Shown: piece after piece, positions 18,138-26,187 of the stretch
Numbering within the stretch: the first letter of the stretch is position 1
Layout of the letters: each line of letters begins with the position of its first letter
Assembly (NCBI GenBank): GCA_963833235.1
Contig: CAWHXG010000001.1
Span: 868,001-932,000, forward strand
Direction: 5' to 3'
From: CAWHXG01 sp963833235
GTDB taxonomy: Bacteria > Pseudomonadota > Alphaproteobacteria > Rhodobacterales > Rhodobacteraceae
DNA: 64,000 nucleotides
Translations under genes and position numbers: made by a program
Notes under the pieces: model-generated
Databases searched by the model: none
What the model was told of the DNA's origin: nothing
What the model saw: only the letters and a program-made list of their open reading frames with translations

Positions 18138-18850
18138 ATGCGCCCCTCCGGACGGAGCCTAGATGAACTGCGCCCGATTTCAATCGAGACCGGCGTGTCG
18201 CGCCATGCCGAAGGGTCCTGCCTGATCCGCGTCGGCGACACCCACGTGCTCTGCACCGCCTCGGTCGAGGATCGCGTGCCGCCCTTCCTGAAGAATACCG
18301 GCCTCGGCTGGGTCACCGCCGAATACGGCATGCTGCCGCGCGCCACCAACACCCGGATGCAGCGCGAGGCCAAGCGCGGCCAGGGCGGCCGCACCCAGGA
18401 GATCCAGCGCCTGATCGGCCGGTCGCTGCGCGCCGGGCTCGACCGCGTGGCGCTCGGCGAGCGGCAGATCACCGTCGATTGCGACGTGCTGCAGGCCGAT
18501 GGCGGCACCCGCTGCGCCTCGATCACCGGCGGCTGGGTGGCGCTGAAGCTGCGCCGTCGAGGCCCTGCGCAAGGCCGGCAAGGTGCTGGCCGACCCGCTC
18601 GAGGAGCCCGTCGCCGCGGTTTCCTGCGGGCTCTATGCCGGCCAGGCGGTGCTCGATCTCGACTATCCCGAGGACAGCGAGGCCGGGATCGACGGCAATT
18701 TCGTCATGACCGCCTCGGGCCGGCTCATCGAGGTGCAGGTGTCCGCCGAGGCGGCCACCTTCACCCGCGCCCAGATCGGACGCGATTCTCGACCTCGCCG
18801 CCGCCGGCGTGGCCGCCCTCGCCCGCGCGCAGCAGGACGCGCTCGGCTGA
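18138..18850 (+). CDS. rph: Ribonuclease PH, two single-base insertions as sequenced
   Basis: Phosphorolytic 3'-5' exoribonuclease that trims tRNA 3' ends. Its N-terminus MRPSGRSLDELRPISIETGVSRHAEGS, the motif GWVTAEYGMLPRATNTR and RSLRAGLDRVALGERQITVDCDVLQADGGTR are diagnostic. The frame breaks at an extra C at 18552 (GWVALKL, then off frame) and again at an extra A at 18780. Removing both gives 236 residues with the normal C-terminus ending AALARAQQDALG. The 713-bp span minus two is divisible by three. The gene overlaps rdgB by one base. Because everything else is conserved, error in the sequence is more likely than inactivation. Confidence 0.9.
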
Positions 18851-19474
18851 TGCCGGCGCGCGACCTCGGCGACCGCCTCGTGGTCGCCACCGCACAATGC
18901 CGGCAAGCTGGCCGAGATCGCGCATCTGCTCGCCCCCTACGGCATCCTCGCCGAAGGCGCGGCCGCCCACGGCCTGCCCGAGCCTGCCGAGACCGAGGAA
19001 ACCTTCGCCGGCAACGCCCGGCTCAAGGCCCATGCCGCCGCCCGCGCCACCGGCCTGCCCGCCCTCGCCGACGACAGCGGCCTCGCCGTCGAGGCGCTCG
19101 ACGGTGCGCCGGGCGTCCGCACCGCGGACTGGACGGAAACCCCCCAGGGCCGCGACTACGCCCTCGGCATGGCACGGGTCCACGACCTCCTTCGCGCCGC
19201 CAAAGCCCCCGAACCCTGGGCCGCCGCCTTCGTCTCGACCCTCTGCATCGCCTGGCCCGACGGCACCGACGAGGTGTTCGAGGGCCGCGTCGCCGGCCGC
19301 CTCACCTGGCCGCCGCGCGGCGAGGCCGGCTTCGGCTTCGACCCCATGTTCCTCCCCGACGGCCAGCACGACAGGCCCGAAAAGACCTTCGCCCAGATGC
19401 CCCCCGAGGCGAAGGCCCGCTTCAGCCACCGCGCCGCCGCCTTCGTCGCCTTCCGGGCCGCCCTGCTTGACTGA
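18850..19474 (+). CDS. rdgB: dITP/XTP pyrophosphatase (RdgB/HAM1), one single-base insertion as sequenced
   Basis: House-cleaning enzyme that hydrolyses dITP, ITP and XTP to monophosphates. The start ATG overlaps the rph stop. An extra G at 18892 breaks the N-terminal motif VVATHNAGK; without it the protein is 207 residues and reads VVATHNAGKLAEIAHLLAPYG, ALADDSGLAVEALDGAPGVRTADW and GEAGFGFDPMFLPDG, all conserved positions. It ends FRAALLD and overlaps the hemW start by eight bases, so rph-rdgB-hemW form one operon. Confidence 0.9.
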
Positions 19475-20702
19475 ACCGCGCCCCGATTGGGAGGCCGGCG
19501 GCTTCGGCCTCTACATCCATTGGCCGTTCTGCGCCGCCAAATGCCCCTATTGCGACTTCAACTCCCACGTCGCCGCCAGGATCGACCACGCCGCATGGCG
19601 CCGCGCCTACCTTGCAGACCTCGCCCGCGCCGCCGCCGAGACCCGCGGCCGCACCCTGCGCACCGTCTTCTTCGGCGGCGGCACGCCCAGCCTGATGGAG
19701 CCGCAGACGGTCGCCGACCTGATCGCCGCCATCCGCGCCCACTGGCCCACCGCCAACGACCTAGAGATCACGCTGGAAGCCAACCCCACCTCCGTCGAGG
19801 CCGGCCGCTTCCGCGCCTTCCGCGAGGCCGGCGTCACCCGCCTGTCCATGGGCATCCAGTCGCTGGACGACGCCGCCCTGCACCGCCTCGGCCGCCGCCA
19901 CTCTGCCGCCGAGGCCATCGCGGCCTTCGAGGTCGCCCGCGCCGAATTCGAGCGGGTAAGCTTCGATCTTATCTATGCCCGGCAGGACCAGACCCGCGCC
20001 GGATGGCAGGCCGAACTTGGCCGCGCGCTGGACCTGTCGGTCGACCACCTCTCGCTCTATCAGCTGACCGTCGAACCCGGCACCGCCTTCGGCGACCGCG
20101 CCGCCAGGGGCCGTCTGCGTGGCCTGCCGGGCGACGACCTTTCGGCCGACCTCTACGACCTCACCCAGGACCTCACCGGCGCGGCGGGCCTCCCGGCCTA
20201 CGAGGTCTCCAACCATGCGGCCGACGGGGCGGAAAGCCGGCACAACCTGATCTACTGGCACTGCGGCGACTATCTGGGCATCGGCCCCGGCGCCCATGGC
20301 CGGCTGACCCTGGGCGGCACCCGATGGGCCACGGAGACGCCGCTTTCCCCCGAGGCGTGGCTGGCCGCCGTGGCCCAGGGCAGCGGCGAAGCCGCCCGCA
20401 GCGCGCTCTTGCCCGAGGATCAGGCGGCCGAGTACCTGATGATGAGCCTGCGCCTCGACGAAGGCAGCGATCTGGCCCGCCTCGCGCGGCTCGGATTTCG
20501 CCCGCCGGACGCGACGCTGCGGGACCTGGAGAAGATGGGCCTCGTGACCCGCACGGGCCCGCGGCTCACGGCCACCCGCGCAGGCCGGCTTATCCTGAAT
20601 GCAGTCCTGCGAGAGATCCTGACCGCGCCCCAGACCGTTCCCGCCCAAGCCGGGCCGTCACTGGATGGAGCCGGATTGCCCCCGGCTGAGCACCGCGCAT
20701 AG
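19467..20702 (+). CDS. hemW: Radical SAM haem chaperone HemW (coproporphyrinogen III oxidase-like)
   Basis: Radical SAM protein of the HemW/HemN family, 411 residues. HemW binds haem and hands it to proteins; older annotations call it oxygen-independent coproporphyrinogen oxidase. The [4Fe-4S] ligands are in HWPFCAAKCPYCDFN (CxxxCxxC), followed by FFGGGTPSLM and SMGIQSLDDAALHRLGRRH. The start is taken as TTG 19467 (TEPRPDWEAGGFGLYIHWPFC), which overlaps the rdgB stop; no ATG exists in a suitable place. The last 15 codons overlap the end of parB on the other strand. Confidence 0.88.
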   Translation: MTEPRPDWEAGGFGLYIHWPFCAAKCPYCDFNSHVAARIDHAAWRRAYLADLARAAAETRGRTLRTVFFGGGTPSLMEPQTVADLIAAIRAHWPTANDLEITLEANPTSVEAGRFRAFREAGVTRLSMGIQSLDDAALHRLGRRHSAAEAIAAFEVARAEFERVSFDLIYARQDQTRAGWQAELGRALDLSVDHLSLYQLTVEPGTAFGDRAARGRLRGLPGDDLSADLYDLTQDLTGAAGLPAYEVSNHAADGAESRHNLIYWHCGDYLGIGPGAHGRLTLGGTRWATETPLSPEAWLAAVAQGSGEAARSALLPEDQAAEYLMMSLRLDEGSDLARLARLGFRPPDATLRDLEKMGLVTRTGPRLTATRAGRLILNAVLREILTAPQTVPAQAGPSLDGAGLPPAEHRA

Positions 20703-21581
20703 AATATCGAGCTGCTCCAGGGTCTTGTAGCGGATCGTCACCTGCCCCGCCTCGCCGCCGGACTGATGATCGATCACCACCGGCAGCCCGAGCGTGCCGG
20801 AAAGATCCTGCTCCAGAACCCGGGTATCGGCATCCTTCTGCGCCGCGCGCGCCGCATCGGCCGGACCGGGCCGGGGCGAAGGAGCCGCCCCCGCTGCCTC
20901 GCGCTTTACCATAGCCTCGGTTTGGCGCACGGAAAGCCCGCCGCTAACCACCTTCTGTGCAAGCGTATAGGGGCTCTGCGCCGTGATCAACGCCCGCGCA
21001 TGGCCCGCGCTCAGCGTACCCTCGCTCACCATCCGTTGTATTTCCGGCGGAAGCTGCAACAATCTCAGTATGTTGGCGATATAGCTGCGGCTCTTTCCCA
21101 AGGCTTCCGCCAGCTTCTCCTGCGTATGACCGAACCTGTCCATCAATTGCCGGAACCCGGCCGCCTCCTCCACCGGATTCAGGTCGGCCCGCTGGATGTT
21201 CTCGATGATGGCGACCTCCAGAACCTCGGTGTCGTTCAGCTCCAGCACCACGACCGGCAGCTCGTGCAGCTGCGCCGCCTGCGCCGCCCGCCACCGCCGC
21301 TCCCCGGCGATGATCTGGTAAGGCGCCTCCGCACCCTCGACCCGCCGCACCAGCAGCGGCTGCAGAACGCCCTTCTCGCGCACCGAGGCGATCAGATCGT
21401 TCATGTGCTTCTCGTCGAACCGGCGCCGCGGCTGATCGGGGTTGGCCGCGAGATCCTCGATCGGCACCGCCTGCGGCGCCCGCGGACCGGGCCGCGGCAC
21501 GCCCTCCGGCTCCGCCACGCCCACATCCGCCATGAGGGCGGAAAGCCCCCGCCCCAGCCCGTGCTTCCTGTCCCGGTTCAT
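20658..21581 (-). CDS. parB: Chromosome partitioning protein ParB
   Basis: CTP-dependent DNA clamp that loads at parS and spreads, 307 residues. N-terminal HGLGRGLSALMADV is the ParA-interacting motif. The CTPase core carries VLQPLLVRR, IIAGERRWRAAQ and ENIQRADLNPVEEA, and the helix-turn-helix is in TQEKLAEALGKSRSYIANILRLLQLP. The C-terminal dimerisation domain ends TIRYKTLEQLDILCAVLSRG. It follows parA directly on the same strand. Perfect and near-perfect parS sites lie 1.4-3.3 kb away. Confidence 0.97.
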   Translation of the reverse strand: MNRDRKHGLGRGLSALMADVGVAEPEGVPRPGPRAPQAVPIEDLAANPDQPRRRFDEKHMNDLIASVREKGVLQPLLVRRVEGAEAPYQIIAGERRWRAAQAAQLHELPVVVLELNDTEVLEVAIIENIQRADLNPVEEAAGFRQLMDRFGHTQEKLAEALGKSRSYIANILRLLQLPPEIQRMVSEGTLSAGHARALITAQSPYTLAQKVVSGGLSVRQTEAMVKREAAGAAPSPRPGPADAARAAQKDADTRVLEQDLSGTLGLPVVIDHQSGGEAGQVTIRYKTLEQLDILCAVLSRGQSGSIQ

Positions 21582-22397
21582 CTATGCCTCTTCCCGCTGC
21601 CGCGCGCCGCCGTGATACCGCCGCATGAATTCTCCGGCGAGCGCCTGATACGCCAGGCTACCCTTCGAGGCCGGATCGTAGTCGATCACCGGCACCGCAT
21701 GACTGGGCGCCTCGCTGACCCGCACGTTCCGGGGCACGATCGTCTTGAAGACCAGGTCGCCCAGGGTTTCGCGCGCATCCGATTCAACCTGCTGCGACAG
21801 GCGGTTGCGATGATCGTGCATCGTCAGCAGGACGCCCTCGATCCGCAGATCGGGGTTGGCCGCCTGCCGCACCTCCCGGATGGTCAGCATAAGCTGGGAC
21901 AGCCCCTCCAGCGCAAAGAACTCGCTTTGCAGCGGGATCAGGACCGAGCCCGCCGCCACCATCGCGTTGACCGTCAGCAGGTTGAGCGAGGGCGGGCAAT
22001 CGATGAAGATGTAATCTAGTGCCAGTGACGCGGTCGCCTCTGGTGCTAGAGCTTGCTGCAGCACGAAAATCCGCCGGTCGTTGTTGACGAGCTCTATGTC
22101 AACCGAACTCAGGTCGGTCGTGGCCGGCGCGAGGGCGATCCGCGGCGTTGCGGTGGGCTGCAGAACATCGCCCAGAAGCGCGCCGTCGAGCAGCAGGTCA
22201 TAAGTCGTCAGGGCGCGCTGCTGCGGGCCCACGCCAAGCCCTGTGGAGGCGTTGCCTTGCGGGTCCATGTCGAGAATAGCGCAGTGAAGACCGGCTTTGG
22301 CGAGGGACGCAGCCAGATTGATGGTCGTCGTGGTCTTGCCCACCCCGCCCTTCTGGTTGGCGATGGCCACGATGCGCGGCGTTGAGGGGTTAGGCAC
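21582..22397 (-). CDS. parA: Chromosome partitioning ATPase ParA
   Basis: Walker-type ATPase that positions ParB-parS complexes, 271 residues. Deviant Walker A is QKGGVGKTTT; the A-prime motif is DMDPQGNASTGLG; Walker B is IDCPPSLNLLT. The GTG at 22397 (MPNPSTPRIVAIANQKGG) gives the family length and overlaps the end of rsmG by eight bases. ParA and ParB are adjacent with no gap. Composition changes near this gene's 5' end, with rsmG being much less GC-rich. Confidence 0.97.
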   Translation of the reverse strand: MPNPSTPRIVAIANQKGGVGKTTTTINLAASLAKAGLHCAILDMDPQGNASTGLGVGPQQRALTTYDLLLDGALLGDVLQPTATPRIALAPATTDLSSVDIELVNNDRRIFVLQQALAPEATASLALDYIFIDCPPSLNLLTVNAMVAAGSVLIPLQSEFFALEGLSQLMLTIREVRQAANPDLRIEGVLLTMHDHRNRLSQQVESDARETLGDLVFKTIVPRNVRVSEAPSHAVPVIDYDPASKGSLAYQALAGEFMRRYHGGARQREEA

Positions 22398-23010
22398 GAG
22401 CAAGCGCTCCGATCCTGAGAATGGCGGCATCCGGCTCCGTTCGACTGGGGATCGCCTCAAGGTCAAAGGACCACATCTTGCGTGCCAATGCAACTTCCTC
22501 CGCCCATCTTGCGCCCTTCGGCAGAAGTGCGACTCCTGCAGGCGCAAGATGCCGATGGACGAAGCCGAGAAGCGCGGGAAGCGGAGCCAGGGCGCGGGCA
22601 CTGACCACGTCAGCATTCTGTGGCGGGACCTTCTCGATACGGGCATCAAGTACGATCGCGGGAATGTCTGCTTCTCGTGAGACATGGCGCAAGAACGTCG
22701 CCTTTCGCTGATCAGCCTCTATACATATCACCTCTGGGCCAGCAGGGTCGTCGCGTGCGACAGCAGCGATCACAAGCCCCGGAAAGCCCGCGCCACTGCC
22801 GAGGTCGGCCCACCGGCGATAGTCAGCCGGCCTATGGAGATATAATTGCAGGCTATCCTGAATATGTCGGCGCCACGCTTCCCCAATTGAAGACTTGGCC
22901 ACCAAGTTTATATGCGGATTCCACTTCTCAACAAGGGCGAGGTGGCAATGCAGCCGCTTCGCTGTTTCACGTGAAACATTAGCCTCGTCGGACACTGATG
23001 CGGCGGTCAA
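22390..23010 (-). CDS. rsmG: 16S rRNA (guanine527-N7)-methyltransferase RsmG
   Basis: SAM-dependent methyltransferase (GidB) acting on G527 of 16S rRNA, about 206 residues. The SAM motif is WADLGSGAGFPGLVIA, with NPHINLVAKSSI before it and SARALAPLPALLGF after it. A TTG start at 23010 overlaps the mnmG stop; an internal GTG six codons later is an alternative. Codons for NVSRETA contain a perfect 16-bp parS palindrome. The gene is markedly less GC-rich than parA next to it. Confidence 0.93.
   Translation of the reverse strand: MTAASVSDEANVSRETAKRLHCHLALVEKWNPHINLVAKSSIGEAWRRHIQDSLQLYLHRPADYRRWADLGSGAGFPGLVIAAVARDDPAGPEVICIEADQRKATFLRHVSREADIPAIVLDARIEKVPPQNADVVSARALAPLPALLGFVHRHLAPAGVALLPKGARWAEEVALARKMWSFDLEAIPSRTEPDAAILRIGALARA
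22669..22684. other. Degenerate parS-like site inside rsmG
   Basis: TGCTTCTCGTGAGACA matches 13 of 16 positions of the parS consensus. Like the perfect site it falls on codons for a VSRE tetrapeptide (HVSREADI). ParB affinity for so weak a match is doubtful. Confidence 0.3.
22963..22978. other. parS centromere site, perfect palindrome
   Basis: TGTTTCACGTGAAACA is the canonical bacterial parS sequence, a full 16-bp palindrome. It lies inside the 5' end of rsmG, 1.4 kb from the parB start and 5.3 kb from the proposed origin, the usual location in alphaproteobacteria. Confidence 0.92.
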
Positions 23011-24884
23011 GCCGAGCGCTCCATCGGCCGTCGCTTGAGATGGGAAATAATTAGCAACAACGCAGCCGGGGTCATCCCCTCGATACGGTTCGCCTGAGCC
23101 ACATTCACCGGCCGATTTGCAGCCAACTTCATCCTAAGCTCGTTGGACAATCCCGTGATCACGCCATAATCGAGAGCCGAATCGATCTCCATTGCCTCTT
23201 CTCGCCGCAGCGACTCAACATCCCGAACCTGACGACCAAGATACTGTGAATACAGCGATTCTATTGCGATCTGCGCGAGCGCCTCATGCGGCAGACTCCC
23301 GAGATCCCGATCTATAGTTCGCAGAGCTTCAACTGACACTTCCTGCTGAGCCAGCAAGTCATAGGTCGTTCGACGACGTCCATCGGCGCTCGGCGCCAGA
23401 CCAGCCCTCTTCAGATCTGTTGATGAGTACGAGCGGCCCTTGGTAATGCCTTCTATATCCTTGATCGCCTGCAACTTCCGCGTGAACTCAACAGCCCGTG
23501 CGGCGCCGACGCACCCAACCGAAAGCCCCACGGGAGTAAGCCGCTGATCCGCGTTATCAGCTCGCAAGGACAATCTGAATTCCGCACGGGAGGTGAACAT
23601 CCGATAGGGCTCTGCTACCCCGCGTGATGTCAGATCGTCGATCATGACCCCGATATAGCTGGTCGATCTGGAGAACCGGAGTGGTGAATGCCCCTGCGAC
23701 GAGAGGGCCGCATTCACTCCGGCGGCCAATCCCTGTGCCGCCGCCTCTTCGTAACCGGTGGTTCCGTTGATCTGGCCAGCAAGATAAAGACCGCTGCGTT
23801 GCTTGACCTGCAAATCGAGACCGAGCGCTCTGGGGTCGATGAAGTCATACTCGATCGCATAGCCAGGCTGAGCGATCTCAGCTGCCTCCAACCCCGCGAT
23901 GGAATGAACGTAAGCCTCCTGTACGTCGACGGGCAGCGACGTCGATATCCCGTTCGGATACACAAGATCGGAGAGAAGGCCCTCCGGTTCCAAGAAGATC
24001 TGGTGACTTGCCTTATCGGCGAACCGGATGATCTTGTCTTCAATCGATGGGCAATAGCGGGGGCCGATCCCCTCGATCTGTCCGGCATACATTGCAGATC
24101 GGTGGATGTTTGCTGCGATGATCTCATGTGTGTTTGAATTGGTGTGGGTGATGGCGCAATCGACCTGTGGCACGGTCAAGGCATTGCTTTCAAACGATAA
24201 GAAGACAGGCTCGTCATCGCCTGGTTGTTTTTGGAGGGCATCCCAATCGATTGATCGCTTCGTTAGGCGCGGCGGAGTGCCCGTCTTCAATCGCCCCAGG
24301 GGCATCCCGAATGCAGCGAAGCGGCTCGCCAGCCGGGTTGACGGTGCTTCACCCATTCGCCCGGCTGGAAAGCTCTTGTCCCCCATGTGGATCACGCCCT
24401 TCAGGAACGTGCCTGTCGTCACGATGGTCGCGTGTGACGAAAGTTCCTCACCATTCGACAGGACAACACCCCCGATACCATCGCCTTGCGCGATCAGATC
24501 GACGACTTCTCCTTCTATGATCGTCAGAGGCTCCATCTCGGCGAGGGACTGTTGGATCCATGCCTGATAGAGGCTGCGGTCCGCCTGGGCGCGGGGTCCT
24601 TGCACGGCTGGGCCCTTTCGACGGTTCAGGAGGCGGTAATGGATACCGGCCGCGTCTGCCGCGCGGCCCATGATGCCGTCCATCGCGTCGATCTCCCGCA
24701 CGAGATGGCCCTTGCCAAGACCACCGATGGCGGGATTGCAGGACATGATCCCGATCGCGCTGCGTTTCTGGGTGACGAGTGCAACCGTTGCGCCCATCCG
24801 GGCGACTGCGTGAGCGGCCTCTGCACCGGCGTGTCCGCCGCCAACGACGACGACCTGAAAATCGTATTGTTTCACGAGAAACAC
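23007..24884 (-). CDS. mnmG: tRNA uridine-5-carboxymethylaminomethyl(34) synthesis enzyme MnmG
   Basis: FAD-binding subunit (GidA) of the MnmEG complex that modifies wobble U34, 625 residues. It starts at GTG 24884 with FLVKQYDFQVVVVGGGHAGAEAA; GGGHAG is the dinucleotide-binding motif. Other hallmarks are SCNPAIGGLGKGHLVREIDAMDG, the MAGQINGTTGYEEAAAQG-like stretch (here LAGQINGTTGYEEAAAQGL), and YIGVMIDDLTSRGV. The first codons contain a parS-like site. It lies two bases after mnmE and overlaps rsmG. GC is near 52-57%, well below its neighbours. Confidence 0.96.
   Translation of the reverse strand: MFLVKQYDFQVVVVGGGHAGAEAAHAVARMGATVALVTQKRSAIGIMSCNPAIGGLGKGHLVREIDAMDGIMGRAADAAGIHYRLLNRRKGPAVQGPRAQADRSLYQAWIQQSLAEMEPLTIIEGEVVDLIAQGDGIGGVVLSNGEELSSHATIVTTGTFLKGVIHMGDKSFPAGRMGEAPSTRLASRFAAFGMPLGRLKTGTPPRLTKRSIDWDALQKQPGDDEPVFLSFESNALTVPQVDCAITHTNSNTHEIIAANIHRSAMYAGQIEGIGPRYCPSIEDKIIRFADKASHQIFLEPEGLLSDLVYPNGISTSLPVDVQEAYVHSIAGLEAAEIAQPGYAIEYDFIDPRALGLDLQVKQRSGLYLAGQINGTTGYEEAAAQGLAAGVNAALSSQGHSPLRFSRSTSYIGVMIDDLTSRGVAEPYRMFTSRAEFRLSLRADNADQRLTPVGLSVGCVGAARAVEFTRKLQAIKDIEGITKGRSYSSTDLKRAGLAPSADGRRRTTYDLLAQQEVSVEALRTIDRDLGSLPHEALAQIAIESLYSQYLGRQVRDVESLRREEAMEIDSALDYGVITGLSNELRMKLAANRPVNVAQANRIEGMTPAALLLIISHLKRRPMERSA
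24868..24883. other. parS site at the mnmG start, one mismatch
   Basis: TGTTTCACGAGAAACA (15 of 16 to consensus) falls on the first codons of mnmG, giving MFLVKQ where the canonical site would give MFHVKQ. A parS at this exact place is common in alphaproteobacteria. Confidence 0.78.
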
Positions 24885-24886
24885 TC

Positions 24887-26173
24887 CTACTTTCCGATGC
24901 AGAACGACGCGAACACTGCCCCGAGGACATCTTCGACATCGACCCGTCCAATCAATACGTCAAGGGCCTGTATCGCTCTTCGTACCGACTCGCTGATAAG
25001 TTCAGCCTCCCATAAGTCAGTGGTTAGACCACCGCACGCATGAGCAACGTGTTCTACCGCCTCGGCGATTGCCAGGCGCTGCCGCTCTTGAACGGCATTT
25101 CCAGCGGCGTTTGCTATGGGGATCAAACGAGCCGCAATGGCGGTCAGCAACTCTGCCACGCCACTACCTGTCCTGCCGGAAACCGCAAGATCCGTGCCGG
25201 CTCTACCATCGGCCTTCGCCCGAACGACCAGGTCACCGGCGCATGGCTTCAGCCCAATCGGCACGCCAGCCTCCACGAGGATTACCCGCAGGTCGGCGCT
25301 GCCCGCGCGCTTTACCGCCCGGGCGATCCCCAATCGTTCCACAGGATCGCTGGTTTCGCGCAAACCCGCCGTATCCAGGAACGTCACCGGCAATCCTTCG
25401 ATCTCCATCCGAACCTCGATCACATCCCTGGTCGTTCCGGCGATCTCCGAGGTCAGCGCCGCGTCACGGCCCGCGAGAGCATTGAGCAACGTGGATTTCC
25501 CTACATTCGGCGCTCCGAGGATCGCCACTTCAAAGCCCTCCCGCACCCGCTCCGCGGCTTTGTACCCTGCGAGCTCCCGGTTGAGATCGGTTGCGACGGC
25601 ACTCAAAAGTTCGCGGACCTCTGGCGCCACATCCACCGGCACATCCTCATCGACGAAGTCGATGGTGGCCGTCAGCAGGGCCATGGCGCGCAGCAGGTCG
25701 CGCCGCCACCTGTCTGCCGCCTCACCGAGGGCGCCGGACATGAGGCGGAGGGCCTGACGGCGTTGGGCTTCTGTTTCCGCATCGATGAGGTCGGCGAGGC
25801 CCTCGACTTCCGTCAGGTCCAGCCGCCCGTTCTCTAGCGCGCGGCGGGTGAATTCCCCGGGCATCGCAATCCGGTGGCCGGTCCTGGCGCCGAGCGTACG
25901 CAGTACTGCCGCGATCGTAGCGCGCGATCCGTGGAGGTGGAACTCGGCGGAAGGCTCGCCGGTGAAGCTGCCGCCTTCGGCGAACCGCAGCACCAGCGCT
26001 TCATCCAGGACGTGGCCCTCGGGGTTGCGTAGTTTGCGGAGCACGGCCTTGCGGAACGCGGGCAGGGGACCGGCGAGGGCCTGCACCGTCTCGTCCGCCG
26101 CCGGTCCGGAGAGGCGGATCACGGCGATGCCGGCCTTTCCCTGCCCGGAGGCTAGGGCATATATCGTATCCAC
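24887..26173 (-). CDS. mnmE: tRNA modification GTPase MnmE
   Basis: GTPase partner (TrmE) of MnmG, 428 residues, starting at GTG 26173 (MDTIYALASGQGKAGIAVIRLSG). The N-terminal formyl-tetrahydrofolate-binding domain is followed by a G domain with GAPNVGKSTLLNALAG (G1) and FLDTAGLRETSD (G3) and switch I in SEIAGTTRDVIEVRM. It ends in FCIGK, containing the essential C-terminal Cys. The G4 motif is poorly conserved (VVRAKADG instead of NKxD), which is frequent in this alphaproteobacterial group. It lies 14 bases after rho. Confidence 0.96.
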   Translation of the reverse strand: MDTIYALASGQGKAGIAVIRLSGPAADETVQALAGPLPAFRKAVLRKLRNPEGHVLDEALVLRFAEGGSFTGEPSAEFHLHGSRATIAAVLRTLGARTGHRIAMPGEFTRRALENGRLDLTEVEGLADLIDAETEAQRRQALRLMSGALGEAADRWRRDLLRAMALLTATIDFVDEDVPVDVAPEVRELLSAVATDLNRELAGYKAAERVREGFEVAILGAPNVGKSTLLNALAGRDAALTSEIAGTTRDVIEVRMEIEGLPVTFLDTAGLRETSDPVERLGIARAVKRAGSADLRVILVEAGVPIGLKPCAGDLVVRAKADGRAGTDLAVSGRTGSGVAELLTAIAARLIPIANAAGNAVQERQRLAIAEAVEHVAHACGGLTTDLWEAELISESVRRAIQALDVLIGRVDVEDVLGAVFASFCIGK

Positions 26174-26187
26174 AACGCTCAGAACCC

